Of a DNA stretch of 64,000 nucleotides, positions 1 to 9,416 are shown one piece after another; position 1 is the stretch's first letter, and the number at the start of each line of letters is the position of its first letter. A program made the position numbers and the translations under genes. The stretch lies in the NCBI GenBank assembly GCA_934343915.1, contig CAKRIL010000010.1, forward strand, positions 1 to 64,000, read 5' to 3'. The DNA is from an uncultured Lachnospiraceae bacterium (GTDB taxonomy: Bacteria; Bacillota; Clostridia; Lachnospirales; Lachnospiraceae). Below the pieces are notes generated by a model. That model did not search any database. It saw nothing but the letters and a program-made list of their open reading frames with translations, and was not told where the DNA came from.

Positions 1-188
1 TCAAGCTCCGCCGTGGAGTTAGATACCCAATAATAGAGATTATGTTCTCGGCACGCCAACTGCACCGCAAGGTAATTTTCCGTTACAGCCCCCTTCGCCT
101 CGCCAACGGGTTTACCATCCTTTTGTACATAGTATAATCTATTTTCACATTTTAAGCTAATAAAAGGTGTTACATCTTCACATTTTTC
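1..188 (-). pseudogene. Remnant of a DUF4143-type AAA ATPase gene
   Basis: Reading the minus strand, 62 codons stay open from just after the stop of the acetyltransferase gene to the window edge, but there is no usable start codon or ribosome binding site. Roughly the last 34 codons (positions 1 to about 104) contain GAVTENYLAVQL followed by NLYYWVSNSTAEL. This resembles the stretch GALTENYVAQQL...LYYWES...AEVDF that is typical of the C-terminal DUF4143 domain of AAA+ ATPases. The Walker motifs and about 300 N-terminal residues of such a protein are missing, and the acetyltransferase gene sits directly where they should be. I read it as a truncated relic whose 3' end lies outside the window. 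Family recognition is from memory of the motif; the first 28 codons show no similarity I recognise. Confidence 0.55.
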
Positions 189-992
189 TTACTTGTTATG
201 TGAAATCAGGTCTTTCCATCTCTCAGGCGCAATACTCTCGCTCGTCACGATACACTCAGGTTCAGGAGCAATGACATGTCTTACTACCTCGAAAATCCTC
301 CGCGCGTCGCACAAAAGGCAGTCCGCATCACCGAACTTAACCTGCCTTGCCGCTCCACAGTCAATAAACGCCTGATTAAGCTTCACAAAATCCTCGGATA
401 TATGCGGCTGTAAGGCATTGTAATGCTTTCTCACATACACCATGCGTGATTCGCCGTCAGGCATCACAATCTGAAGCCTCATCGGCTTGTCGGAGAGTCT
501 GTTCGGCACATTCAATACTTCCTCGACGCTGTGGATATATGTATTGCGCTCATGTCCCACGCCGACAAGAAGTATCTTACCGCCGCAATCCTTAAGCCTG
601 TCATAGCAGCCGCCCGGCGTGCATGGCGTATTGCAGTATTCCTCACCTGCGAGGTACTCCGCTGCATTTCTTCCAAGACCTGCCATGCTGTGTGTCGGGT
701 GCAGTGAACGCACTACTCCGTCCCTTTTCATGAACATGTTGGTGAGAAGCCCGACACACGACGGGGTGCTCTCAGGGTTATATACAGGTTCAGCATCGTT
801 TACCGTTTTCCATGTATGCGTCGGAAGAAGCAGCAGACCGTCCGCAAAGAATTCACTCCATGCGTCAAGCACCGTATCCGCTCCGCCGTCTACCTGCCCT
901 ACAGCCTTCATCGACGAGTGAATAAGTATTGTTTCACCGCCGTTTAAGCCCATAGCCGCCAACTGCTTTTTTAAATCTTTTTTTGTGTACAT
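189..992 (-). CDS. Aminoglycoside N(3)-acetyltransferase family protein
   Basis: 267 residues, the normal length for the Antibiotic_NAT (AAC(3)) family. Characteristic stretches are ILIHSSMKAVGQVDGGADTV near the N-terminus, LLLPTHTW, and RSLHPTHSMAGLGRNAAEYL, which carries the conserved HPTHS segment around the active site. Family members acetylate aminoglycosides with acetyl-CoA, but many chromosomal homologues in anaerobes have unknown substrates, so resistance should not be assumed. No signal peptide, so cytosolic. A GGAGGGG ribosome binding site lies just upstream of the ATG at 992. It follows the GGDEF gene on the same strand with a 51-base gap and may be co-transcribed. The 3' flank is the ATPase relic. 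Confidence 0.85.
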   Translation of the reverse strand: MYTKKDLKKQLAAMGLNGGETILIHSSMKAVGQVDGGADTVLDAWSEFFADGLLLLPTHTWKTVNDAEPVYNPESTPSCVGLLTNMFMKRDGVVRSLHPTHSMAGLGRNAAEYLAGEEYCNTPCTPGGCYDRLKDCGGKILLVGVGHERNTYIHSVEEVLNVPNRLSDKPMRLQIVMPDGESRMVYVRKHYNALQPHISEDFVKLNQAFIDCGAARQVKFGDADCLLCDARRIFEVVRHVIAPEPECIVTSESIAPERWKDLISHNK

Positions 993-1043
993 ATATCCCC
1001 TCCGCGGCTAAGCTTACCCTTCATTCGTAAAAGCAGCCATCAT

Positions 1044-1946
1044 CTATACAATATAATTTTCAACAATTGTCATATGGTTTCCGACACTCTTCTTGCTCTC
1101 ATACACGCCTATATCGGCAACCTTGTACAGCATATCGAAGTTCATATCCTTCCTGTAAAATGCAGCTCCGAGGCTCACGCATACCGGCTCCTCCATAGGC
1201 TCAATATGCAGCTTCTCTATCTCTGCAAACAATCTGTCTATGACAAGCCTTGCATCCTCCTTGGTGTCTATATTCCTGAAATACATCGCAAATTCGTCAC
1301 CGCCGAGGCGCATTGATATATCGTCCTCACGCTGCGCCTTTTTCATGGCACCCGCAATCGCAATCAGCACCTTGTCACCCACATCATGTCCGTATTTATC
1401 ATTAACGCTCTTGAACTTATCCACATCGAGCAGACAGAACAGTCCCTTCTTTTCCCTCTCAATAAGCTCTTTTATGCTCTTTTCCCCGAAGCCCCTGTTG
1501 TACAGGCTGGTCATGAGATCTGTCTGTGACAGATACATAAGGTAATTCTCTTTTCTCTTCTCCTCGTCGATGCACTCGACGGTATACACGACATGGTAGA
1601 GCTTTCCGTCATTGTCATAATCAATTACAATAAATCTAGCCCTGCACCAGCCGTTAATCTTCCCCTTAAATACAATCGAAATGTCACTTTTTCCCTTAAG
1701 TCTCTCATCGAGGGTTGACAGATTGACAAATTCCATCATCATGTCAACATGCTTCTCATCGGTCACGTTCTTCATGACATTGTAGGTCTTATTCTGAGCA
1801 CCTTCTATATCCTTAGACCACATATCAATAAAATCATTCGACTTGAACGGATAAGCCGTGTCCGTCTTTAAATCAAAGGTATATATGGAAATATATATGT
1901 TCGATAGTGCCTTAAGCATCTGATAATATTCATTGGTATATGCCAT
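1044..1946 (-). CDS. GGDEF-domain diguanylate cyclase
   Basis: 300 residues. The first ~130 form a PAS-like sensory region (no membrane segment visible) and the rest a GGDEF domain beginning at SQTDLMTSLYNR. The active-site motif RLGGDEFAMYF is intact. RxxD (REDD) lies exactly five residues before GGDEF, so the inhibitory I-site for product feedback is present. LDVDKFKSVNDKYGHDVGD supplies the metal-binding Asp and the substrate-binding segment. Predicted reaction: two GTP to c-di-GMP, in the cytosol. The gene lies 14 bases downstream of the VanY-like peptidase gene, suggesting one transcript. The ligand of the N-terminal domain cannot be inferred. Confidence 0.88.
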   Translation of the reverse strand: MAYTNEYYQMLKALSNIYISIYTFDLKTDTAYPFKSNDFIDMWSKDIEGAQNKTYNVMKNVTDEKHVDMMMEFVNLSTLDERLKGKSDISIVFKGKINGWCRARFIVIDYDNDGKLYHVVYTVECIDEEKRKENYLMYLSQTDLMTSLYNRGFGEKSIKELIEREKKGLFCLLDVDKFKSVNDKYGHDVGDKVLIAIAGAMKKAQREDDISMRLGGDEFAMYFRNIDTKEDARLVIDRLFAEIEKLHIEPMEEPVCVSLGAAFYRKDMNFDMLYKVADIGVYESKKSVGNHMTIVENYIV

Positions 1947-1960
1947 CTTTAACCGCCTTT

Positions 1961-2833
1961 CTAATATGTATACTCAAAATGCTGATAATCCTTCGTCGTG
2001 TTCCAGTCCCCTCCCCATGTGAAGCCATGCTCTGTGAACAGCTTATAGCACATGTCATCATGGTCTATCTTATACTGAAAGTCCTGCGTCCTGTCCACAT
2101 AGGCAACCGCATCCTCCGGCATAACCGTCACACCGTCCTCCGTAGTCTTAACCTGCGGATTATAGAACGGGTTAATGTCAATCGCCAGTCCCTTTCCATG
2201 CTGTGAAATGATGTCCGTTCCGGCTATCACCCTGTAATTAAAAGCCGATGTATTGTTATCCTCCATGGACTGCTCATCATCACCGTCATAATCGTCAATG
2301 AGCGCTATCTTTTCGATAGGATATTCCGCCTGATAGAGCTCCCAAAATATCTCGACAATATCCTGCGCGATAACCTTATTTACAATGAGCTCCCCTTCAC
2401 AGGTTCTTCCGCCGAAATCGACATACAGAACATGTACATATCTTAAATCATTTTTCTCGATTGTACAATCCTTAGGATAGCTTTTCCCCTGCATGTTTTT
2501 CCATATCTTATCCGGAATATCCGATGCATAAAAATTGACATTGTCTATGATGGCGGCATTGCTGTCTGTGCCGTCGTCATTCTTACTGTCGAAATTCGAA
2601 CCTGAACCGTCCGATTCTATATCTGACACATCCTCATTTGTTTCCGTCATTGTCACATTGTCCGTCCCCGCATACTCCGTCCCGGTGTAGCTCTCCGTCA
2701 CGCTTCCCAAATCTATTGTTCCGCTTGCGGGCTCGTCCGCCGTCCTTCCAAAGTACAGCATCGCACCGAGCATTCCGAGCGGTACAAGGGACACGGCAAG
2801 AATACCGAGAAGTACTTTTGTCATTTTATTCAT
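1961..2833 (-). CDS. Membrane-anchored VanY-like M15 peptidase
   Basis: 290 residues. A short N-terminal membrane segment (LLGILAVSLVPLGMLGAMLYF) is followed by a low-complexity Ser/Thr/Asp-rich linker to about residue 95 and then a peptidase M15 (VanY/D-Ala-D-Ala carboxypeptidase-like) domain. SQHGKGLAIDINPFYNP carries the SxHxxGxAxD metal-binding motif, and the C-terminal GDW...DYQHFEY supplies the last ligand. The likely role is extracytoplasmic trimming of peptidoglycan stem peptides, DD- or LD-type; the sequence does not decide which. The ATG at 2833 is preceded by GGAGA. It is followed closely by the GGDEF gene. Confidence 0.82.
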   Translation of the reverse strand: MNKMTKVLLGILAVSLVPLGMLGAMLYFGRTADEPASGTIDLGSVTESYTGTEYAGTDNVTMTETNEDVSDIESDGSGSNFDSKNDDGTDSNAAIIDNVNFYASDIPDKIWKNMQGKSYPKDCTIEKNDLRYVHVLYVDFGGRTCEGELIVNKVIAQDIVEIFWELYQAEYPIEKIALIDDYDGDDEQSMEDNNTSAFNYRVIAGTDIISQHGKGLAIDINPFYNPQVKTTEDGVTVMPEDAVAYVDRTQDFQYKIDHDDMCYKLFTEHGFTWGGDWNTTKDYQHFEYTY

Positions 2834-2858
2834 GGGTATCTCCTACATTTCATACGAA

Positions 2859-2912
2859 TTAATGCAAAAATTTACATTTTTTCATAGGAATCCATGTATT
2901 TTTTTACATTAA
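2859..2912. repeat. A/T-rich imperfect inverted repeat
   Basis: Arms 2859-2877 and 2894-2912 are 19-base inverted copies with about four mismatches, separated by 16 bases. It sits between the end of the methyltransferase gene and the start of the peptidase gene, both on the minus strand. It could weaken read-through or be an operator; it is A/T rich and could also be chance. Confidence 0.35.
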
Positions 2913-2919
2913 TTCCCAC

Positions 2920-4122
2920 TTAGTGCTCATCCACCACCTGAAAGATTATGAACTTTAAATAGTACGACTCATTCGCCGCCCACAATATCGGATGGTCAGG
3001 TCCCTGGGTGCGGAACTCCACCTGTCTTAAGCGCTTATGCACACTCTGAGCCGCCTCCTTGATGGTCTTTGTAAAGAGCTCCTGTGTCATGAAGTGAGAG
3101 CATGAGCAGGTCGCAAGGTAACCTCCGTCCTTCACAAGCTTAAGTCCCTTCATGTTAATCTCTCTGTATCCCTTTATGGCATTCTTCGTTGCCTCGCGCG
3201 ACTTGGTGAACGCAGGAGGGTCAAGAATTACAACGTCATACTTCTCCCCTTCTGCCGCAAGACGCGGGAGCTCATCGAGCACGTTCGCACACTTAAAATG
3301 CACCGTGTCATCAAGTCCGTTGAGCTTTGCATTGGCTCTCGCCTGTTCAACCGCATACTCTGATATATCAAGTCCGGTGACATCTGCTGCCCCCGCAATT
3401 CCTGCATTGAGCGCAAAGGTTCCCATGTGTGTGAAACAGTCGAGCACTCTCTTGCCCTTACAGAGTCTCTGTATCGCAAGTCTGTTGTACTTTTGATCGA
3501 GGAAAAATCCGGTCTTCTGTCCGTTCACGACATCAACCATATAGTGAACACCATTCTCAACAATCTCGACGTTCGTGTCGAACTCATCACCGATGAAGCC
3601 CTTTACAATCTTAAGACCTTCCTTCTCGCGCTCCTTTGCGTCGCTTCTCTCATATACACCGCGGATATTGATTCCATCCTCACGAAGTATCTCCTTGAGG
3701 TCATCAACAATTCTTTCCTTAAAGTGCTCTATTCCGAGTGTGAGTGCCTGAACGACAAGCACATCCTCATACTTATCAACTACGATTCCCGGCAGGAAAT
3801 CAGCTTCACCGAATATCACCCGGCATGAGGAGGTATCAACCGTATCCTTCCTGTAATTCCACGCTGCCTTAACTCTGTTATAGATGAATTCATCATCAAC
3901 GAGCTGGTTGGCATTCCTTGTCATCATTCTTATTCTTATCTTGGAATTCTGATTGATATAACCTCTTCCAAGTATGTATCCGTTAAATGCATGAACGGCA
4001 ACTATATCCCCGTTCTTAAATGTTCCGCATATTGTATCTATCTCATTGTCATATATCCACAGACCGCCCTGTCCGAACTCTCTTCCTTCACCTTTTTTTA
4101 ATGTAACTATTGACTCAGCCAT
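2920..4122 (-). CDS. rlmI: Class I rRNA large-subunit methyltransferase, RlmI-like
   Basis: 400 residues with the chosen start. An N-terminal PUA-type RNA-binding domain (from VTLKKGEGREFGQGGLWIYDNEI) precedes a Rossmann methyltransferase with SAM motif RVLDCFTHMGTFALNAG, catalytic-loop motif ILDPPAFTKS and a TCSCSHF motif containing the presumed nucleophilic Cys. Family members make m5C in 23S rRNA (position 1962 in E. coli). A longer frame opens at 4203, but GGAGAAAAT directly precedes the ATG at 4122, and the homologous part of the protein begins there, so that start is preferred. The symbol is by family resemblance. Confidence 0.8.
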   Translation of the reverse strand: MAESIVTLKKGEGREFGQGGLWIYDNEIDTICGTFKNGDIVAVHAFNGYILGRGYINQNSKIRIRMMTRNANQLVDDEFIYNRVKAAWNYRKDTVDTSSCRVIFGEADFLPGIVVDKYEDVLVVQALTLGIEHFKERIVDDLKEILREDGINIRGVYERSDAKEREKEGLKIVKGFIGDEFDTNVEIVENGVHYMVDVVNGQKTGFFLDQKYNRLAIQRLCKGKRVLDCFTHMGTFALNAGIAGAADVTGLDISEYAVEQARANAKLNGLDDTVHFKCANVLDELPRLAAEGEKYDVVILDPPAFTKSREATKNAIKGYREINMKGLKLVKDGGYLATCSCSHFMTQELFTKTIKEAAQSVHKRLRQVEFRTQGPDHPILWAANESYYLKFIIFQVVDEH

Positions 4123-4221
4123 ATTTTCTCCATTCATATTCTTATTTGAAACATATTTTTTCTGCTCTCTGTTAATAATATATCCGTCAACACACAAAAT
4201 CAAGTAAATGCGAGGTTTCTT

Positions 4222-4620
4222 ATGACAATGTTAAAGGATTTTCTTCTGTGCGGTTCCACCGGCTGGTGTATAGAAGTGTTTTGGACAGGGCTTGGCTCTC
4301 TCATACATCACGACAAGACCTTAAAAGGCAATTCCTCTCTCTTTATGTTTCCTATATATGGAATGGCATTCATTTTCCGACCTCTAAGCCACATTCTCAA
4401 AAACTGCAGCACTTTTTTCAGAGGCATTTGCTATGCTTCCTGCATTATATCCACTGAATATCTCTCAGGCATGTATTTAAAGCACCACCATGCCTGTCCT
4501 TGGGATTACAGTGATGCCAAGCTTAATTATAAAGGTGTAATACGTCTTGATTACTTCCCACTATGGTTCATAGTGGGGCTGATGTACGAAAAAATGCTCA
4601 AAGCACTTCCCGCAAAATAA
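4222..4620 (+). CDS. Small membrane protein, ABC_trans_CmpB family
   Basis: 132 residues with several hydrophobic stretches. The pattern GSTGWCIEVFWTGLGSL near the start and FPIYGMAF afterwards matches the PF06541 'putative ABC-transporter type IV' proteins common in Clostridia. No ATPase or nucleotide-binding gene is adjacent, so the transporter label of the family is not supported by context and the function is unknown. GAGG lies seven bases before the ATG. It is divergent from the rRNA methyltransferase gene (99 bases between the starts) and convergent with the glycosyltransferase, sharing the terminator hairpin downstream. Confidence 0.7.
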   Translation: MTMLKDFLLCGSTGWCIEVFWTGLGSLIHHDKTLKGNSSLFMFPIYGMAFIFRPLSHILKNCSTFFRGICYASCIISTEYLSGMYLKHHHACPWDYSDAKLNYKGVIRLDYFPLWFIVGLMYEKMLKALPAK

Positions 4621-4625
4621 AAAAG

Positions 4626-4654
4626 AGGGCAATATTGCCAAGCAATACTGCCCT
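4626..4654 (-). terminator. Intrinsic terminator of the relA-to-glycosyltransferase run
   Basis: A 13-bp stem (one mismatch) joins 4626-4638 to 4642-4654 with a three-base loop. On the minus strand it is followed by CTTTTTTATTTT, a good U-tract. The plus-strand side has only weak T content, so it mainly ends minus-strand transcription just after the stop of the gene at 4663. Confidence 0.85.
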
Positions 4655-4662
4655 GATATATA

Positions 4663-5622
4663 TTACTTACTCTTTTTAAAGGTTCTGTCTATAAAGTTCT
4701 TAGCCCTGATCGGATAATCAGATAACACGAACGGTCTTGTCGACCTTCCGAATCCCATCATCTTTGCAGACTTTTTGACATCCGGGAACTCTCCGTGCTT
4801 CGTGAAGTAGTTAAAGAGCTTATACATTCCGCGCTTCTTCTCTACCGGAAGATGCCACAGACATATCGGATTATACTTCCAGTTGTTGCATATCAGGAAG
4901 AAGTCCTTGATAGTCCAAAATCTGAACATATACGGAACCGCCTGTCTTACAGGAAGCGTATGTGCAACCATTGATGAGATATACTCATCATTGAACTTAT
5001 ATATCTTCTTCTCAATAACTGCATCATAGGTCTTGTTGAATACGTCCGCCCATCTGTCGATGAACTCGGTAAGCCTTTCTTTGGTTCCTCCGAGGCACTC
5101 ACCACCAAAGTGAACTATATCCACTCTCTCGCCGAAGTACAGAGGAGTTGTATCGATAACCTCCTGTCTGTCCTTGTGGCTCAATCTGTGTCCTATATTG
5201 TGCATCATCACGCCATACTTCATTTCCGCGAACATATCGCTTAAGTCATCGACACAGTACACATCCGTGTCAAGTGCAAGGAAATAATCATAATCGAGAT
5301 TATGTACAGCGTAATCAAGGCAGCATATTCTGTAATTAACCAATGCCCACTTGAACTCCTTCGGATGTACATATTTGTCAAATGGAAGCTCGATAATCTT
5401 AATTCCATTATCTTCATAGAGCTTACGATACTTTTCATCCACATTGAAATTCACAAACAGCGCTGCATCCAAATCACCCGTGTGTACGATGCAGGACTTG
5501 AGACATACAAATGCATTCTTGAGATAACATTCCATAACACTCATGTCACAGCTGTCTGAGATCTGTGTAGATGTACTATATTCCGAATTATACGCAAGCA
5601 CGTTAATTACAAGCTTTCGCAA
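4663..5622 (-). CDS. Glycosyltransferase with DxD motif (GT-A fold)
   Basis: 319 residues. LDYDYFLALDTDVYCVDDL contains the DxD metal/nucleotide-sugar motif in the position seen in GT8-like and related GT-A enzymes. No signal peptide or membrane span, so it would act on the cytosolic side. Donor and acceptor are unknown. The start is TTG at 5622: AGGAGG sits eight bases upstream and no ATG is available. Spacing to glyA is 29 bases, and the gene ends at a strong terminator, making it the last gene of the co-directional run that begins at relA. Confidence 0.72.
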   Translation of the reverse strand: MRKLVINVLAYNSEYSTSTQISDSCDMSVMECYLKNAFVCLKSCIVHTGDLDAALFVNFNVDEKYRKLYEDNGIKIIELPFDKYVHPKEFKWALVNYRICCLDYAVHNLDYDYFLALDTDVYCVDDLSDMFAEMKYGVMMHNIGHRLSHKDRQEVIDTTPLYFGERVDIVHFGGECLGGTKERLTEFIDRWADVFNKTYDAVIEKKIYKFNDEYISSMVAHTLPVRQAVPYMFRFWTIKDFFLICNNWKYNPICLWHLPVEKKRGMYKLFNYFTKHGEFPDVKKSAKMMGFGRSTRPFVLSDYPIRAKNFIDRTFKKSK

Positions 5623-5651
5623 CTTAAATACCTCCTAAAGCAAAACCAATA

Positions 5652-6890
5652 TTAGTATAAAGGATACTTATCCGTAAGGCTCTTTACAAGTCTTACAGCC
5701 TCCTCCTTATTGCCCTCAGGGTCAGCTATCGCAAGTGAAATTGCCTCTGCGACAGTCTCCATGTCGGCAGGCTTGAAGCCTCTTGTTGTCACAGCAGGTG
5801 TTCCGAGTCTTATACCGCTTGTGACAAAAGGTGATGCAGGGTCATTCGGAATCGCATTCTTGTTGCATGTGATATTGACTGAATCAAGAAGCTTCTCCGT
5901 AGCCTTACCTGTCACACCCTTGCTTATAAGGTTGACAAGCATAAGATGATTGTCAGTACCTCCTGATACGAGGTCAAAACCTCTGTCGATAAGTCCCTTG
6001 GCAAGTGCCTGTGCATTGTCAACTATATTCTGTGCATATACCTTGAACTCCGGCTCAAGAGCCTCCTTAAAGCATACTGCCTTGGCTGCAATAACATGCA
6101 TGAGAGGACCGCCCTGTATTCCCGGGAAAATAGCCTTATTGAAGTTGAACTTATCCGCTGCCTCCTGATTGCACAGAATCATTCCGCCTCTTGGACCTCT
6201 TAAGGTCTTATGCGTTGTGGTTGTTACCACATCAGCATAAGGAATCGGGCTCATGTGAAGCCCTGCCGCAACAAGTCCCGCGATGTGTGCCATATCGACC
6301 ATGAGCACTGCTCCTACCTCATCGGCTATCTCACGGAACTTCTTGAAATCAATGGCTCTTGCGTATGCACTTGCACCCGCAACGATAAGCTTAGGACGGC
6401 ACTCCTTAGCTATCGCCATCACGTTATCGTAATCTATGTATCCATCTGCATTGACACCATAAGGCACAATGTTGAAGTACTTACCTGACATGTTGACAGG
6501 GCTTCCATGTGTAAGGTGTCCGCCATCTGCAAGGCTCATACCCATAACGGTATCTCCCGGCTTCACAACAGCGAAGAATACTGCCATATTCGCCTGTGCT
6601 CCTGAATGTGGCTGAACATTGACATAATCGCATCCAAAAAGCTTCTTGGCTCTCTCAATTGCGAGATTCTCTACAACATCAACGTACTGGCATCCGCCGT
6701 AGTATCTCTTACCCGGATAGCCTTCCGCATACTTGTTCGTCAATGGGCTCCCCATAGCCGCCATGACTGCCTTGCTGACAAAGTTCTCAGAAGCGATAAG
6801 CTCAATATGGTCTCTCTGTCTTGCGAGCTCATCCGAAATCGCTGCTGCAATTTCCGAATCAAATCCTTTTAATTCTTCAAATGAATACAT
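5652..6890 (-). CDS. glyA: Serine hydroxymethyltransferase
   Basis: 412 residues, full family length. It interconverts serine and glycine with transfer of a one-carbon unit to tetrahydrofolate, using PLP. The PLP lysine is in [20 protein letters not shown], and the N-terminal [16 protein letters not shown] and [11 protein letters not shown] segments are diagnostic. GGAGG precedes the ATG by six bases. It lies 12 bases downstream of the chemoreceptor gene, so translation and transcription are probably linked to the signalling genes upstream, an unusual neighbourhood for this housekeeping enzyme. Confidence 0.97.
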   Translation of the reverse strand: MYSFEELKGFDSEIAAAISDELARQRDHIELIASENFVSKAVMAAMGSPLTNKYAEGYPGKRYYGGCQYVDVVENLAIERAKKLFGCDYVNVQPHSGAQANMAVFFAVVKPGDTVMGMSLADGGHLTHGSPVNMSGKYFNIVPYGVNADGYIDYDNVMAIAKECRPKLIVAGASAYARAIDFKKFREIADEVGAVLMVDMAHIAGLVAAGLHMSPIPYADVVTTTTHKTLRGPRGGMILCNQEAADKFNFNKAIFPGIQGGPLMHVIAAKAVCFKEALEPEFKVYAQNIVDNAQALAKGLIDRGFDLVSGGTDNHLMLVNLISKGVTGKATEKLLDSVNITCNKNAIPNDPASPFVTSGIRLGTPAVTTRGFKPADMETVAEAISLAIADPEGNKEEAVRLVKSLTDKYPLY

Positions 6891-6902
6891 AGTCTGCCTC
6901 CG

Positions 6903-9353
6903 TTAAATAGTAAATTTATTAATTGCCTCAACAAGGTCATCGGAACGTGCAATCAATCCCTCAGACTCATTATTAAGCTTCTCAACAGCCTCAAGCTGGC
7001 GTGCTGCAGCATTGTTGACTTCGGTAGCGGATGAAGCTGTCTCCTCTGCGACAGCCGATATGCTCTCTATCGCCGAAAGAGTATCTCTCTTGGCAACATC
7101 CATATCGTTGATACCCTCGGTTATCTTGGAAAGGTTATCCGCAAGTCCCGATACATGGTTGTCAATATCATGGAATACATCAATCGTATTCTTTAATGCA
7201 TCCTCCTGTGAGCTTACAATCTGCTCAGCCTGTTTAGCTACCTCTACGGTATCAACAGTCTGTTTCTGAATCTTACCTACTATATCTTTAATTTCATTTA
7301 CGGAGTTCACTGACTGCTCAGCAAGCTTTCTTATGGAATCGGCAACAACTGCAAAGCCTCTTCCCGCATCCCCTGCTCTCGCTGCCTCAATAGAAGCATT
7401 GAGTGAGAGAAGACTTGTCTGGTCAGCTATATCATTGATCGCACCTATAATCTTGGCAATCGAGCCCGATGCCTCATCAAGCTCCTGAATATTGGAGATT
7501 ACCTCTGCCGTTACCTTGGAGGTAGCCTTCGCCTTATCCTTAAGCTCCTCTATGGTTCCGAGTCCGCTCGATACTATTCCCTTAGTATTATCTGCAATCT
7601 CTGCAATCTTATTCGTATTATCCGTGACAATCTCAATCTTCTTGGAGAGGTCATCCATTCTCACAAGACAGTTCTCTGCATCCTGTGCCTGCATGACAAT
7701 ACCCTGCTCAACCTCAGCGATGGATGATGTGATTGACTTGGTCTCCTCTAAGAGTACTCCGGAGTTATCGGCAACACTTCCCGATGCCTTTCCGACTGCC
7801 TCGGAAACGGTATCAGCCTTGTCAAGAAGCGCTCTTATATTGCCAATCATCGTATTGATACTGCCGCACAGAATCTTGAATTCATCCTTACGTCTTGTCT
7901 TTACGTTGACTGTCAAATCACCTGTCGCAGCCTTCTCAAGACCGTTCATTATCTTACGGATTGTCGTTCCGATGCTTGTTGAAAGCACAAGACCGATAAA
8001 TATAACTATAAATGCGGTAACAACTACCGTGACAGCAGTGATAACGGCTATCTGGCTTGCATCACCTACGATATACGACCTTGGTACAAGTGTTGCAACC
8101 ACGAATCCTTCAGCATCAAGCTTATTGTAGATGAGAAGATACTGCTCTCCCTCGTACTCAATATACTCGCTTCCTGTTGCGTCCTCACTTGCCTGTACTA
8201 TTCCGTATACATCGCTTCCTGTAATGTATGTGTTGTCAAGCACATCCGCAGGCAGCTTGGATGACTTCTTTACTTCACCCTCAGTATCTTCCTGCTCATC
8301 AGCCACAGGCTCCTGTCTGTATGAAAGCTCTCTTCCGTCAGGGGTTATAAGTGCAACAATGGCACCCTCACCAAGATTAACCTTGGTAATTGTCTCGGCA
8401 ATCTTGCTGTAATCAACGTCCACGATAAGGTAGCCGACCTGCTTATAATATGTATTGATTGCCTTTCTGATTACGGAAAATGCATAGCCTGATGTCTGTG
8501 CAATGTCATCTATTTCCGCATGGCTTCCTACCCACAGGATATCATTTTCATCAACCTGCTTGGCTATATCAAGGTTCTTGAACTTCTCATAGAAGCCATC
8601 CGGTGTGTAGGACACGGCTGTTGATATTCCGTTGCCATAATTAGCTGTCAGCACTATGTTCTTAATGTACTTATTGCCAATCTTTCTGGCTTCAATCTCA
8701 TTGTTGAGAGTTGTGTATATCTTGCTCTCATTATATAAGTCGTCCGAATATGCACCGCCGTAGTACTCTCTCGCGATTGATGATAATGCAATATCATATG
8801 ACGATGTTCGGATAGTCTCGATTACCAAATCAAGATAATCCGCTGTCGTGTCAACCGTCGACTTTGCAGTGGCTTCATAGCTCGATGTAAGAGCAGCCTC
8901 AGACCTTGTGTAGGATATGACTCCAAGCACGACCATAAGAAATACCGGTATAATAAATGCTGCGGTAATCTTAAATCTTATGCCTGAGAAGATGCCTATC
9001 TTCTTCTTGTCCTCCTTCTGCCCCCTGAAAGCGTTCACATCTTCATCAAGCTGTTCCTTTGCCTTCCTGGTGTGTTCCTTAATATTATCTCCAAGCTCTG
9101 CCGCAAGAGCCTCAGCCCTGGCACATGCTTCCTCGGCGATACCTATATTATCGCCGGCTGTCTGAGTAACCTCAGACCCGGTGACATCGTCACCATTCAT
9201 GGAATTATCGTTCTGACCGTCATTCAATTCCTGATTGTCAATATCCGTGTTGACATCAGCCGCATCATTATCAGACACGGCATTATCAGCCGATTCGAAT
9301 ACCTTGTCAAAGTCAAATTCTGTCTCGTTGTTATAATTCTTCTCGTCCATCAT
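6903..9353 (-). CDS. Methyl-accepting chemotaxis protein with long acidic N-terminal tail
   Basis: 816 residues. Unusually, about 125 residues precede the first membrane span (near residues 128-147); they are very rich in Asp, Asn and Glu and end in a charged helix-like part. An extracytoplasmic sensory region of about 290 residues (Cache-like) follows, then a second span near [24 protein letters not shown] and the cytoplasmic signalling domain with hairpin [21 protein letters not shown]. The receptor would signal through CheW/CheA. It sits 63 bases after the HD-GYP gene and 12 before glyA on the same strand. The ligand is unknown. Confidence 0.93.
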   Translation of the reverse strand: MMDEKNYNNETEFDFDKVFESADNAVSDNDAADVNTDIDNQELNDGQNDNSMNGDDVTGSEVTQTAGDNIGIAEEACARAEALAAELGDNIKEHTRKAKEQLDEDVNAFRGQKEDKKKIGIFSGIRFKITAAFIIPVFLMVVLGVISYTRSEAALTSSYEATAKSTVDTTADYLDLVIETIRTSSYDIALSSIAREYYGGAYSDDLYNESKIYTTLNNEIEARKIGNKYIKNIVLTANYGNGISTAVSYTPDGFYEKFKNLDIAKQVDENDILWVGSHAEIDDIAQTSGYAFSVIRKAINTYYKQVGYLIVDVDYSKIAETITKVNLGEGAIVALITPDGRELSYRQEPVADEQEDTEGEVKKSSKLPADVLDNTYITGSDVYGIVQASEDATGSEYIEYEGEQYLLIYNKLDAEGFVVATLVPRSYIVGDASQIAVITAVTVVVTAFIVIFIGLVLSTSIGTTIRKIMNGLEKAATGDLTVNVKTRRKDEFKILCGSINTMIGNIRALLDKADTVSEAVGKASGSVADNSGVLLEETKSITSSIAEVEQGIVMQAQDAENCLVRMDDLSKKIEIVTDNTNKIAEIADNTKGIVSSGLGTIEELKDKAKATSKVTAEVISNIQELDEASGSIAKIIGAINDIADQTSLLSLNASIEAARAGDAGRGFAVVADSIRKLAEQSVNSVNEIKDIVGKIQKQTVDTVEVAKQAEQIVSSQEDALKNTIDVFHDIDNHVSGLADNLSKITEGINDMDVAKRDTLSAIESISAVAEETASSATEVNNAAARQLEAVEKLNNESEGLIARSDDLVEAINKFTI

Positions 9354-9416
9354 ACCCCATCCTTCTCAGATGTATTTTATAGTACAATTTTACTATATTT
9401 ACTGAAAATTTGCAAT

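Noticed and set aside
189..191. Stop-codon readthrough from the acetyltransferase into the downstream in-frame stretch
   Set aside because: The acetyltransferase is already full length and the downstream part matches an unrelated ATPase family, so a gene relic is simpler.
189..992. Acquired aminoglycoside resistance cassette
   Set aside because: There is no integrase, attC-like site or IS nearby; the protein is of the broad chromosomal AAC(3)-like family and its substrate is unknown.
7492..8130. 212-codon Ser/Leu-rich open frame on the plus strand
   Set aside because: Antisense to the chemoreceptor; its composition is what the complement of Glu/Asp/Lys-rich coiled-coil codons gives.
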